A stretch of DNA of 21,561 nucleotides from Elysia marginata (lineage: Eukaryota; Mollusca; Gastropoda; Plakobranchidae), in the NCBI GenBank assembly GCA_019649035.1, contig BMAT01000687.1, positions 564,744 through 586,304 of the forward strand, given 5' to 3'. This document shows positions 10,718-19,489 of this stretch, in pieces. The notes below the pieces were generated by a model that saw only the letters and a list, made by a program, of their open reading frames with translations, had not been told where the DNA came from and did not search any database. Position numbers and translations under genes: made by a program. Numbering within the stretch: position 1 is the first letter of the stretch; each line of letters starts with the position of its first letter.

Positions 10718-10884
10718 TATATAATACAGGTTAAAAACAACCTGAGACAAAACCTTCGCGGTGCAGACATAGAGAAACCATATTTCTCGGAGTTGTTGCG
10801 GCACAGAGGCTGTTGCGTGACGAGCTTCTCTTATGTGAAAACGAAAAAAGAGAGATATACTTCTCAGCGAACTTTTCTGTGAAG
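10718..10884 (+). promoter_or_regulatory. Candidate TATA-type promoter and non-coding first exon of the main gene
   Basis: TATATAA sits at 10718-10724. From roughly 10745 the sequence is less AT-rich than its surroundings and ends at GAAG/GTGAGG, an acceptable donor at 10884. Read in the phase needed to join 14676, it has an in-frame TGA (within ATGTGA) and no later ATG. A transcript spliced from here would therefore start translation at 14693, as expected. No Inr is obvious, and the implied intron is about 3.8 kb. This is inference from short motifs. Confidence 0.25.
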
Positions 10885-11074
10885 GTGAGGGTTTCAGCAA
10901 AAAAAAACAGCAAGAAAAAAAACCAACAAAAACAAAAACAAATCAAGTTCTTAATATAAGCTTGGAGACGACGGAATCGAAGCCCACCAAAATGCCTACG
11001 AGAACTACTCAGAACGAATTTATTAAGGTTAACGCGTCTCGTGCTCGTGAAATAACCCTTATTTTGAAAATGTG

Positions 11075-11257
11075 TTAGCGGAGACAGACTGAAGTCCAAA
11101 TGTAACACAAAACCTTGCCATGTGCCAGTGATTGCCCTATCTCTAAAAACTTTTTTCCTTGTGGCAATTTTAGCTTATTTAGCACGCCAATCACACTGGG
11201 GACTTCTCTGAGTCCACCGCACCTCTCCATGAACAGTGCATTTGTGGGATCATTATT
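11075..11257 (-). CDS. Weak candidate coding fragment, unrecognised
   Basis: A minus frame is open for 60 codons to TAA at 11075, with protein-like pieces MERCGGLREVPSVIGVLNKL and FLEIGQSLAHGKVL. An overlapping minus frame (to 10731, 125 codons from 11108) takes over after a one-base shift and includes SSSRRHFGGLRFRRLQAY before a Phe-rich run. There is no pyrimidine tract or convincing acceptor. It may be a decayed gene or element fragment, or chance. Confidence 0.15.
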   Translation of the reverse strand, partial: NNDPTNALFMERCGGLREVPSVIGVLNKLKLPQGKKFLEIGQSLAHGKVLCYIWTSVCLR

Positions 11258-12287
11258 TTAACAAGACGTGTATCAGGATCTATGCTCGTTGCATAAATTT
11301 CATCTCAGCAAGTTTCACCCCACTGGTTTACAGAGTAATAAATAGGTATAAGGAACAAGCCGATTGCAAATAAGCAAAAGTTATAACATCTCGAGAAGAA
11401 ACTTTATAGAGACTGCGTAGTTTAATTTTGCTTGTTCCATGAAATTGATAAAAAAGGTTCTGCTTTTATTCCTTTTGGAAGAACTTATTTTTCTTAAATT
11501 TTCAGAAAGGAGTTTTACAATTTAATGTATAAATATATAGAGATGTAAATCACGTAAATATAACGGTTGTAAGTCTTGCATTACGTGGTAATATTCGCTA
11601 AGAATGTGCCCCTCTTTGAAAGTGTTGACATTGTGCATGCTCTAGTTTAAAGAATTGTTCAACATACTTTTTCGATCACGATATATAACACTCAACAGAT
11701 AGCAAACCTTATTACGTTACATGTGTGGGAGAGAACGCAAAGAAAAGAAGTTTACAACAAATTTCATAACAGCTAGAAGCAATCAGTTGGAATGTTAAAA
11801 AGATACATTCTGCAGACCAATAAAGAGTCAACTTGATTTGGATGTTTTTCCCTGTTTTCTGGCAAACTTTGGTATATCTGAGTCAAAAATAGGAAGTTAG
11901 AAGCATAATATAATTCAAGATAAGCCTATGAGAATTTTAATAACCTTTGTTGATTTAGTTAGTAATAACAATCATATTTATTTCTTATATAGCGTTTTCC
12001 CTTTTTACAAGCCCAAAGCGCATTACATTGGGTAAAACTGTCACATAGAGAACAATATAGTTTACATCGAAACATATGACTTAGCAAAATGTTATTACGA
12101 CATACAATGAGGATAGTTCGAAAAAAAGTAAAAATAACTTGCAACGTAAGTGATGACCATGGTTAAAAATAAAATTCACAAAAAACGATGTAAAGGATGA
12201 TAATAGCTAAAGCTCTCAATTCTTTTTGGAAATTCTTTGTTTGGATCGCACCTATAAAACATGGGCCATCGATTCTATACTGACCAA
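11258..12287. other. AT-rich non-coding stretch
   Basis: No frame with coding-like composition, no RNA gene. If the main gene starts at 10718 this belongs to its first intron. Confidence 0.45.
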
Positions 12288-12330
12288 AGGTTCAAGTCAT
12301 GCTAGGCATTCCATTTCGGGATATTTTCAC
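12288..12330 (-). repeat. Dispersed repeat, partial copy C
   Basis: On the plus strand it reads AGGTTCAAGTCAT, then GGCATTCCATTTCGGG and ATTTTCAC. This matches, with small gaps, the reverse complement of the 3' half of copy B (AGGTTCGAATCAT ... CATTTCGGGCATTTCCAC). The 5' half of copy B is not recognisable beyond 12330. Confidence 0.4.
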
Positions 12331-12392
12331 GTTTACACGGTTAATGAATCCCAATAGTTTTTCTCCTAGGTAGTGAGATATCAAATAACTGG

Positions 12393-12662
12393 TCACAATA
12401 ATGCAAAGCATGTAAGTGAATTTGAAAGGGGAAAACGTAGCCGGCCGTGGAACCTTTTGTGCAGTCGGCGATTCGCTGCGATATAGATCTGTCTCAACAT
12501 GAATACACTAACCATTATAGTTTGAATGGTCACACAGCAGACTTCTTTCAGCGCTTTATACTTTGAGTGTATTTTCAGCGTTCTCTTTAAAACTTTAATC
12601 CGTTTTTCCAGGGAGTTTATTCCTTGCAAATAATCTCGCCATGATTCAAGTAACACAAACAT
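12393..12662 (-). CDS. Doubtful 89-codon open frame
   Basis: Starts at ATG (12660-12662) and stops at TGA. The peptide has a basic helical part (SLEKRIKVLKRTLKIHSKYK) and a hydrophobic segment (TIQTIMVSVFMLRQIYIA). Only about 18 percent of codons begin with G, as in random AT-rich DNA, and the start is not supported by context. One frame of this length is expected by chance in a window this size, so I lean against a gene. Confidence 0.12.
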   Translation of the reverse strand: MFVLLESWRDYLQGINSLEKRIKVLKRTLKIHSKYKALKEVCCVTIQTIMVSVFMLRQIYIAANRRLHKRFHGRLRFPLSNSLTCFALL

Positions 12663-13842
12663 TATTAACTCCTCGATGATCTTTTTAATAAAGTTACTTG
12701 AAGCGAGTGACTGCGTTTACAGGGCTCTGGGCATTAAGATTTGACATGTGATTGAAATTTTTTTTAGAGCCTAATGTACCTTTATAATCTTTGTACAGGG
12801 CTTTGGGCTACACATTTAAAAAAAAAAAAGATTATTACGCGCATTCTGTGTAAAAGCGTATATTTTGCGCATATGCAACGCTGCCAGTGATCATGAAAAG
12901 CGTTGCGATTCAATTCAGATTTTATAATTTGTGTAGCGCCACTATTAATGTAAGCACTCGAACCTGACAAATCGCCTCAAACTTTGAAATTTTGTAAGTG
13001 AATTAAAAAAAAAAATTGTTTTGTTTTGTTTGACCGCTTTTTTATATTTTTGTGCACATCTTGTAAATTTCTTTCTTGAAAAAAAAACAACAACAAAGTA
13101 ATAAGTTATGATTTTAGTGATTAAAAAAAAAACTCGTAAAGGAAGAAACGTAGCATAGGCTGACTATTAACTGGATTATACTACCCGTTTTTTGTACTCG
13201 CTTGTGTCCATAACATAGTTTATCCCTTTGAAGTCTTCTTATTTAAGCTTTGTGAGACAAACGGGTAAAGTAAAAGATTAGGCGCTGCCGAGTCATGAAA
13301 TATTCATTTTCATTTACAAGTTCTTTAAAAAAAATATATATCTGTGTATGCAATTTTGAATTTATTATCGAAGTATAAATAATTTAGTGACTTCAATAAA
13401 GGGAGAAAAAGCTGGTTTCTCTACTCAATACCATTTACTGCCCTTTTTTTCTTATTTTTCTGTTTCTTTAAGCGTTTTTTTACCTTTTTGTGTAACTTTC
13501 TATATGTATTCGAACGTGAAAAAAGACACAACCTAACTCAATAACTACCATAATGCTATCCTAACTCAATAAATAGTATATATGATATCACTGTGTGAGA
13601 GGCCAAAGATTATACCACTTGCCTAATGCCATCGATATCTGAACCCTAATCTTAATACGTGAGCAGCAAAACTAATCATACCGTTGAACGCAAATGTAAA
13701 TAATTAGTGGCTCGTCCTTCTTTGGATGGAAGTCTAGAAAGTTTTCACTATAGTATAATGCTCCATAAAATTTAATCTAAACACACCATAAAAACGAGTT
13801 CAAAAACAAACACTAAACAGTAAAAAAAACAACAATTGTTTT
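12663..13842. other. AT-rich non-coding stretch
   Basis: A/T homopolymer runs are common. A 13-base direct repeat, CCTAACTCAATAA, occurs at 13532-13544 and 13560-13572. The minus frame at 12782-12970 begins near a GGTTCGAGTGC motif resembling a pol III B box, but has no partner A box. Confidence 0.45.
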
Positions 13843-13951
13843 ATGCTCGTGATTAAAGCCTCAGTAGTAATAGCTCAACACCAACCGCAAAAGCAATCAT
13901 TCTACAGCCTTCAGATCAAGCTTCGCTCCTTGCATCTATCATCTCTAGCTT
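13843..13951 (+). CDS. Candidate alternative 5' coding exon of the main gene
   Basis: An open frame from ATG at 13843 reaches CTAGCTT/GTAAGA at 13951, ending with one base of a codon. That is the phase the exon at 14676 requires (T+GT = Cys). The join would add about 42 residues before the Met at 14693. The donor lacks the usual G at -1 and the ATG context is poor. The encoded peptide (including QHQPQKQSF) is not recognised. It competes with the leader at 10718-10884. Confidence 0.18.
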
Positions 13952-14675
13952 GTAAGAGCCTTTTTTTAAGTTTTTTTAATTTGTATTTCACGATTAAAAA
14001 CCATAACATACAAGATGTGATATAGCCTACTGCTAAACCTTTGGTACTCGATGATACAAAAATATAATACACATGCTAGTATGCTGGCAACATATCAGCG
14101 GACCGGTCACAAAGTTGAACATTTATTCATATTCATATTGTTAGCTTTTCAGCATCATCTATTGATTCTAGTTACACGCGTAAAGGCCGTCTTATATTCT
14201 TTTAAAACCTTGATAAATATAAATTAGCTTCAGGGATCAATGAAGTTTCTGCCCTCAGTACTTCAAAATGCATAAGACTGTTCTGTATACTTCTCGACTT
14301 TTTCGATTTTACCAGGAACACCTCGAACCCTAGAAGTGAACTCTGAACTCACATGCTCCTATTTGAAATTCAAACGCTTACTGTTGTACAACGCCTACAA
14401 TTTTAATCAGTGATATCTAGACACCGTCAAACCACCTTGTACAAATTTTGGTTTCAATCATTAAAGAAAAAAAAACTGTTTTTCTATGATTTGAGTGACA
14501 AAGACGGTTTTATAAAACAGACAAAAAATATCAGTGGATATTGTGTCGTTATATACAGAACTGAATGTGTTTTAAATTTCAACAGTCATCAAGATTTAAC
14601 AACTATTTTATATGATTGCACGAACTGAGAATTACTTAAGATACATGTTGGTAAAGAAATATTCTTCTATTATAG

Positions 14676-14854
14676 GTTATCAAGCATTGAGGATGGCGTC
14701 TAAAACAGCTGCAAAGATACAGAGAGACAAGGAAATGGCCGCGATGTTGTACAACAGTAAGGAGCAGAGAGTACTGGAGAAATCCCTGCAGACACTTCGC
14801 CTAGAGCAGACCTACGCTCTCAAACTCCTGGAACTAGATCACAGGATCATCAAG
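14676..14854 (+). CDS. Main gene, first recognised exon (5' UTR end or coding, plus residues 1-54)
   Basis: A pyrimidine-rich stretch ending TTCTATTATAG gives the acceptor at 14675, and AAG/GTAAGA gives a strong donor at 14854. The exon is open throughout in one frame. It starts with two bases completing a codon, so an upstream exon ending in phase 1 would extend the protein by YQALR before the Met at 14693; otherwise this is leader. The encoded helix has heptad-like Leu spacing (SLQTLRLEQTYALKLLELDH) and runs straight into exon 2. If the following intron is retained, translation reads 12 more residues and stops at 14888-14890. Confidence 0.85.
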
Positions 14855-17141
14855 GTAAGATCTAACAGTACGCAGTATTTAATCAGTTAATAATCTAAGT
14901 ACGTATCGACTAAAATTAATCAAATTACTTTTTTCTCCTTTTTTCCAGTTCTCATATTGGTTACCACATTCGGTTATGCCGAAACCATAACTAGAAACGA
15001 AATTAACTGTGCCAATTGGTTGACTAATGTCCATGGGTTCATGAAAATTTTTTTTTCGTTTAAAATGAGTTTATCCCATTGTGTTTTTTTGACATTATTA
15101 CTTAGGTTCGATACAAGAAGCTGAAGGAAAATGTATCAAAGATCAAATCTCACCTCCCTGTGGACGACATAAGCAGCTTCCGAGATCTTGACCTTCAAGG
15201 CAAATTAAATGTAGGAGGTCCATCCGGAGTAAACTTGGGTAGCGCTATCAAGATAGCTGCGGCAGCCAGGCGTCTCAACCTCGGGGCAGGATTCAAACGA
15301 CGTTCGCGCATGCGCAGTGCACTTCCAACCATCTCTGTCCAGAGAGAACTTGAATCGGGCAGAGATGGGTTATTGGACATGCGTAGTAAGTCGGTTGTTT
15401 CCATCATCGAACAACCAGTTGCAGATCGCATTAAACGATCGAACTCGATCACAGGTGCATTTATTGATGCCCCCACTGTAAATGGCGATGGTGCTACCAA
15501 AAACCGCCCTGCCTCGGCGTTTCCTCCTCACAACCGTCGATCAATATTTCGACCACAAACAGTGAATGGTCCTTCTTCTACTAATACCCAAAAAATTTGT
15601 ACTCCAAATAACATGCATCAAAACTCAGATAAAAACAATGACTTAAGCGGCAACAAAATAGGCAATAATGATAAAAACGCAAACATCAACAGTCTTTCCC
15701 CACATGCAGATTCCTTATCCCCTCTGTTATCTCCATCGGATTCACCCGGAGGACCGACAACTGATAGCAGCAGAGACACGTTGAAACCAGAGTCTGGATT
15801 CATGCCTATAAAAGAGTCACTGAGTTTACCACTGGCGACAAACACAGACCATTCCACCGCGGAATATACCGGACAAGAGCCTATGTCGTCCTTCAGGTCC
15901 ACCAGCTCCATCCTCCATCGTCCCAGGTCACCGTTCTCCAGTCACTCCACGGTGCCAAGGCGAGCCAGCGCTCCAGCTAGGCAAAACAGGCGGCGGTTAT
16001 CTCACATCTCCACAGATTCTATCGATAGGTAACAGGAACGGTATACACATTTTAAAAAAGTGTTAAATTATGAGCAAAAAGACTTCTTTGGTTTTAAATG
16101 TAAAAAATATGCACCTGATAATCAAAATAATGGGTAAAATTAGCCCTATCTCATTTTATCAGTATGATAGGGAATGAATTCGTGTTTAAAAGTTTTATAC
16201 AGCAGCTTGATACTAGGCGATGCCTCAACGAAGAAAAAACCATGTTTTTTAATACGGTTCAAAATCGCGGATATAATTTCTTTAATATTTTTTAAAAATA
16301 AAATCATAATGATTTTACCTCTGTTGCTTTTTGCCACTTGAGAAGACGTAATGTCAGTATTAAAATCACTGATGGCTTTATTGTTTGATAATTGCAATAT
16401 TTTTTTTAATGTGCGTCTTTTCCGTAGTTCGCACACAGATTATGCACACTCGGCTATCAAACTATTTCAAATAAATACAGATTACCTGTTCCATTTCTTT
16501 GTTTAGTCTATCGTTTAGATTTCTCTTTAAGGAATCTCAGAAATAATAACCGATTTTTTTTATTATGAATAAATATCCAATACCGTAATTTTTTTTGTCT
16601 ACTTCCCATTAATCCTGCATCCAGCAACCTCGGCGAGAACAGCCATGAGGAGAGAAGACAGGAACTTTTAGAAGAGGAAGGCGTCCGTGCAGCAACTCTC
16701 GACCAGCGCACCAGGATGTTCTTGAAAGATGTGGACGACTATCTGATAAGAAACCCGCCACTGCAGCCCTCCCACGTCGCCTTCGAGAACGGCTTGCCGG
16801 AACCCCCGAGAAAGGACTCTCTGGTGGAGCCACCGGCGTCCCAGGCTGGGCTAGACGCTCAAACCAATTCCAATGCTCGCTCTGTTAGGTTCCGCCATAG
16901 ACGAGGAGAAGCGATGCCGGGGGAGGACCAAGACGTTACTCCGACCTTCTACCCCGAGATTGAGTACAAAGAGCGCCTGATGGGTCTCTGGAAGGACATG
17001 GATAAGTGCAGATATTTGCGTGTGCCGGACGAGAGGATAGACCTGTCTGGGGTTAATACTCTTGCGAAAGATCAAATGAAGCTGTTTGAAACTTTAAGAA
17101 ATGCTGAGCCACAGCCTCTTAGACAAGCGTGGGAGACTTAG
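14693..17141 (+). CDS. Coiled-coil, Ser-rich protein of unknown function (3 coding exons, 533 aa)
   Basis: Joining 14693-14854, 15106-16028 and 16625-17141 gives 1602 nt, exactly 534 codons with the TAG stop. All junctions keep frame: phase 0 at AAG/GTT, and a split Ser codon (AG+C) at the second. Residues about 10-72 form a Lys/Glu/Leu-rich coiled coil. About 100-125 is Ala/Arg-rich, ending in the basic run KRRSRMR (118-124). About 130-361 is low-complexity and Ser/Asn/Pro-rich, with RRAS (339-342) and RRLS (350-353). About 366-405 is a charged helix (EERRQELLEEE). About 468-533 is a compact C-terminal block (FYPEIEY, LMGLWKDMDK). There is no signal peptide or membrane span, so it is probably cytosolic or cytoskeletal (inference). 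From memory, the coiled coil (LQ-L, Y, KLL spacing) faintly resembles vertebrate CCDC190; this is unchecked. The ATG at 14693 has A at -3 and G at +4. Coding sequence is clearly less AT-rich than its flanks. Confidence 0.85.
14855..15105 (+). other. Intron 1 of the main gene
   Basis: A GT-AG intron of 251 nt between GTAAGA and TTACTTAG, phase 0, AT-rich, with T-runs near the 3' end. Reading through it from exon 1 meets a stop after 12 codons. Confidence 0.8.
15106..16028 (+). CDS. Main gene, large central exon (residues 55-361 and part of 362)
   Basis: The acceptor is at 15105 (T-rich tract then TTACTTAG) and the donor AG/GTAACA is at 16028. The first 18 codons (VRYKKLKENV...) complete the coiled coil, so the exon starts before the GTG at 15160 where an isolated ORF reading would begin. 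The middle is Asn-rich (about 220-245) then Ser/Pro-rich with repeated SLSP/LLSP/SDSP. The 3' part is Arg/Ser-rich, with basophilic-kinase-like sites RRSI, RRAS and RRLS, and KRSNS further upstream. The Ser/Pro pairs also fit proline-directed kinases. These are motif readings, not evidence of phosphorylation. Opposite-strand open frames here are shadows. Confidence 0.85.
16029..16624 (+). other. Intron 2 of the main gene
   Basis: A GT-AG intron of 596 nt, phase 2. The donor GTAACA places a TAA stop directly in the reading frame, so an unspliced transcript would end after one extra Arg at the exon boundary. The 3' end has a clear pyrimidine tract. Minus-strand open frames inside it (16146-16436) are AT-rich and do not look coding. 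Confidence 0.8.
16625..17141 (+). CDS. Main gene, terminal exon (residues 362-533, stop TAG)
   Basis: The acceptor at 16624 is preceded by a pyrimidine-rich run (TCTACTTCCCATTAATCCTGCATCCAG contains it in pieces). The first base, C, completes the Ser codon split by the intron. The exon opens with a highly charged helix (HEERRQELLEEE), continues into MFLKDVDDYLIRNPP, passes through a Pro-rich linker (LPEPPRKDS, LVEPPASQ), and ends with a globular-looking block bearing W, Y, C and hydrophobic residues. That block is the part most likely to be conserved in orthologues. The in-frame stop is at 17139-17141. Confidence 0.85.
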
Positions 17142-17785
17142 GAGGGTTAATAGTTATTTGATTATTTTAAACAAAGAAATAAAAATCTATCGCTGAAAAG
17201 AGGTAGAATTTGTAGTCACATAAATATTTCATATAGCTGTAAAACAGGCCATTTTATTGATCTTTGATATTAGTTGAACACTCATATTTGTTTTCATCTA
17301 AAGAGAAATTGCTCTTTGTCTCAGAAATCTGGCCCAAAGATATTGTAATTCTTATAAATGTATCGTTACTTAAGTGTTTAAGTGAAGTTGAAAGAATTAC
17401 GGTCGCGTATCTTTTTTATGAATGTAAAGCGATGGATAAGAAAACATTTTTGTTATAAAATCTGAAGACATTAATCGATTTGAGTGGCAGAACAGAATTA
17501 TGATTAGTTATAGCAAATCTTTTTTATCGAAAGCCTTTCTTCCAAGTGTTCGTTTGCAAGATGAGATATTTCTCACAATAATGAAACCGCTATTTAGAGA
17601 GAGCAGAAATTGTGTTTTTCTTCAAATTCTTTGAGGAGGGTGTTCTTATTTTATTCTCGTAAAAAATTGGCAGAGATTGTTGATATTTACATAATTATCG
17701 TTAAATGTTTCTAGAAGCTGGGTTTGATAATATAAATAGTCATTTATTGTGTTTTTGTTGAATAAAAGTGTTATACAAAATTGCC
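17142..17785 (+). terminator. 3' UTR and likely poly(A) sites of the main gene
   Basis: After the TAG stop the sequence returns to AT-rich. AATAAA at 17178-17183 comes only 37 bases after the stop. A second AATAAA at 17761-17766 is followed about 20 bases later by a T/GT-rich element (TTTGTTATTCGTGTTT), the usual arrangement for cleavage near 17780-17785. A further AATAAA lies at 17885-17890. The distal 17761 site looks strongest, giving a UTR of about 640 nt; the proximal one would give a very short UTR. Confidence 0.55.
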
Positions 17786-19340
17786 TTTGTTATTCGTGTT
17801 TCAGATTATGAACTTATAAATTTTAAACCAACGAATAATATCAGCTAAAGACATTTAGCAGTGAAAAGAATTTTCTTGTTTTTAAATAAAATCTTGTTTT
17901 AAAATGTAAGGTTAATACATAACTGATGTACCGGTAAATAAGATTTTTAAAAAGAAGCGGTACTTTCTGGAGCAATCCCATTGATTTCATCATCAAGGCT
18001 GAAACAAGCCCACCATTGTGCTGGCGTCTGTTTAGAAATCATTTGAAAGATTTCGATACTACAATACTTTGCAATCAGTCAAAGTAAGCCGAATGTCGAA
18101 AAGATAATTTTAGAAAATAGATTTACTCTTTTGTTATTTTAAGTCAACAAAAGTTCCAGTATCTTTTCTCAAACAATTACTATTTTCAGATATCTTAACG
18201 TTTGGAAACTCAGAGCAATGCAAGGTTCAAAACGTGAACGCCCTCTGATATTGAAAACTGGGATATTCGACCCATTTTGACTGGTTGTAGGATACAATTA
18301 TGATATCATTGGATCACCTACTTACACTTGATATAATCGCTAAGCTTTGCGCGAGAGATTTTTTTTAGCTCCATCTTGTTTATATATCAGTTGTTAAATT
18401 CGTCGTATTCTATAATTTTTCCAGACTACCTGATAATCATGAAAGTGTAGTTTACAAAAGATTTCTTCCACATTGTGTTTTTAGGAGCTGACTTCTGATG
18501 AAGGTCCTAAAACTTTTTACATCACATCTTACCACTATATAGGGGAGAGGATTATCAGGGTTATAGATTTTTTTGTTTCTTAACTTGGAGATTTTAACGT
18601 AGCCTATCAAATTTAGCATTTTTTTTTTTCAAATCTAGGACTCAAATTCGCACCTCCAAAATTTGTATTTCAAAAGCTATCTTGCTCTATATTTTTTAAA
18701 AAGATGGCTTGACATTTGGAAATATGTACAGAAATCTCTACAAGATAATGAAGAGATGTTAGTACTGCTCTCCTTTCTTTAAATGAAGTTTTCAAATTTA
18801 CTTTTCTGAAAAAAGGGACAGAAGCTCAATTTTTTAAGTGAAAAACTGAAATTTCTCTAAAACAAAATCGCATATTGTAAAAAGTCTTACTGTTTTATAG
18901 CCTATATTGTGCAGACACATCATGCAAAATTTTCAACAACCGGTTGGTAAACGTAGGAGGAGATCGATTTTTAGTGCTAAAAAGCTTACCTTGAGAAAAT
19001 CGCATTTGAAATAAAAGCAAATAACAAGTCATATAATTAGTTGTTTCCCCTCACTCTGCTGCATTGCTCTAGACTGAGAAACTATATTTTCCTTTTTAAG
19101 GCTTTTTAAAAAATATAATATGCCTATTTTCAATTGCCTATATCTCAATACCACCTGTCCCAAGCCTACCCTTCTCAACCCTTTAATCTTGAACTAAATG
19201 CAAATTTATAAAGATACAAGATGCTATGCGTTTTATTGGGTATGGTTTCTTCACTTTTAGGGAATTTAAAATAATAATAAAAAGCGCAGTAAAAAGGCCT
19301 CATCAATTTTATTAGTAAAAAAAAGCATTACAGTGAATGT
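17786..19340. other. AT-rich intergenic stretch downstream of the main gene
   Basis: No credible frame. One perfect 8-bp inverted repeat, TTTTAGGA (18479-18486) and TCCTAAAA (18505-18512), has an 18-base loop. Confidence 0.5.
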
Positions 19341-19349
19341 CTTTATCAC

Positions 19350-19440
19350 TAGTGAGTACGCCGAGCCGGTTAGGTCGAGGCGCGTGAACGAGGTGTGAAT
19401 TGAATCATGTCGTGTGAGAAACGAGACTGATACAAAAAAA
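19350..19440 (+). repeat. GC-rich island with tRNA-like sequence, possible SINE remnant
   Basis: GCCGAGCCGGTTAGGTCGAG followed by GCGCGTG resembles a tRNA 5' half in which the D-loop has shrunk. GTGAATTGAATCATG, about 25 bases on, loosely resembles a B box. A run of seven A follows at about 19434. The minus frame across it (19266-19478, MAPSKRLKQLRPDFF...) ends in an AT-rich Phe/Leu tail. Matches are imperfect, so a degraded SINE is only a suggestion. Confidence 0.25.
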
Positions 19441-19489
19441 TCTGGCCTTAACTGTTTCAACCGCTTCGAAGGAGCCATCGAGTAAGGTC

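Noticed and set aside
14318-14336. tRNA-like B box (GGGTTCGAGGT on the minus strand), with similar motifs near 8660 and 12970
   Set aside because: No A box at proper spacing and no cloverleaf; single 11-base matches are expected by chance.
15195-15911. Minus-strand frames of about 100 codons
   Set aside because: Antisense shadows of the large central exon of the main gene.
16508-17075. Minus-strand Arg/Ser-rich frames
   Set aside because: Antisense shadows of the terminal exon, extended into intron 2.
18479-18512. C/D-box snoRNA-like CTGA and TGATGA motifs inside an 8-bp stem
   Set aside because: The boxes are in the wrong order for a C/D snoRNA and no guide spacing is present.
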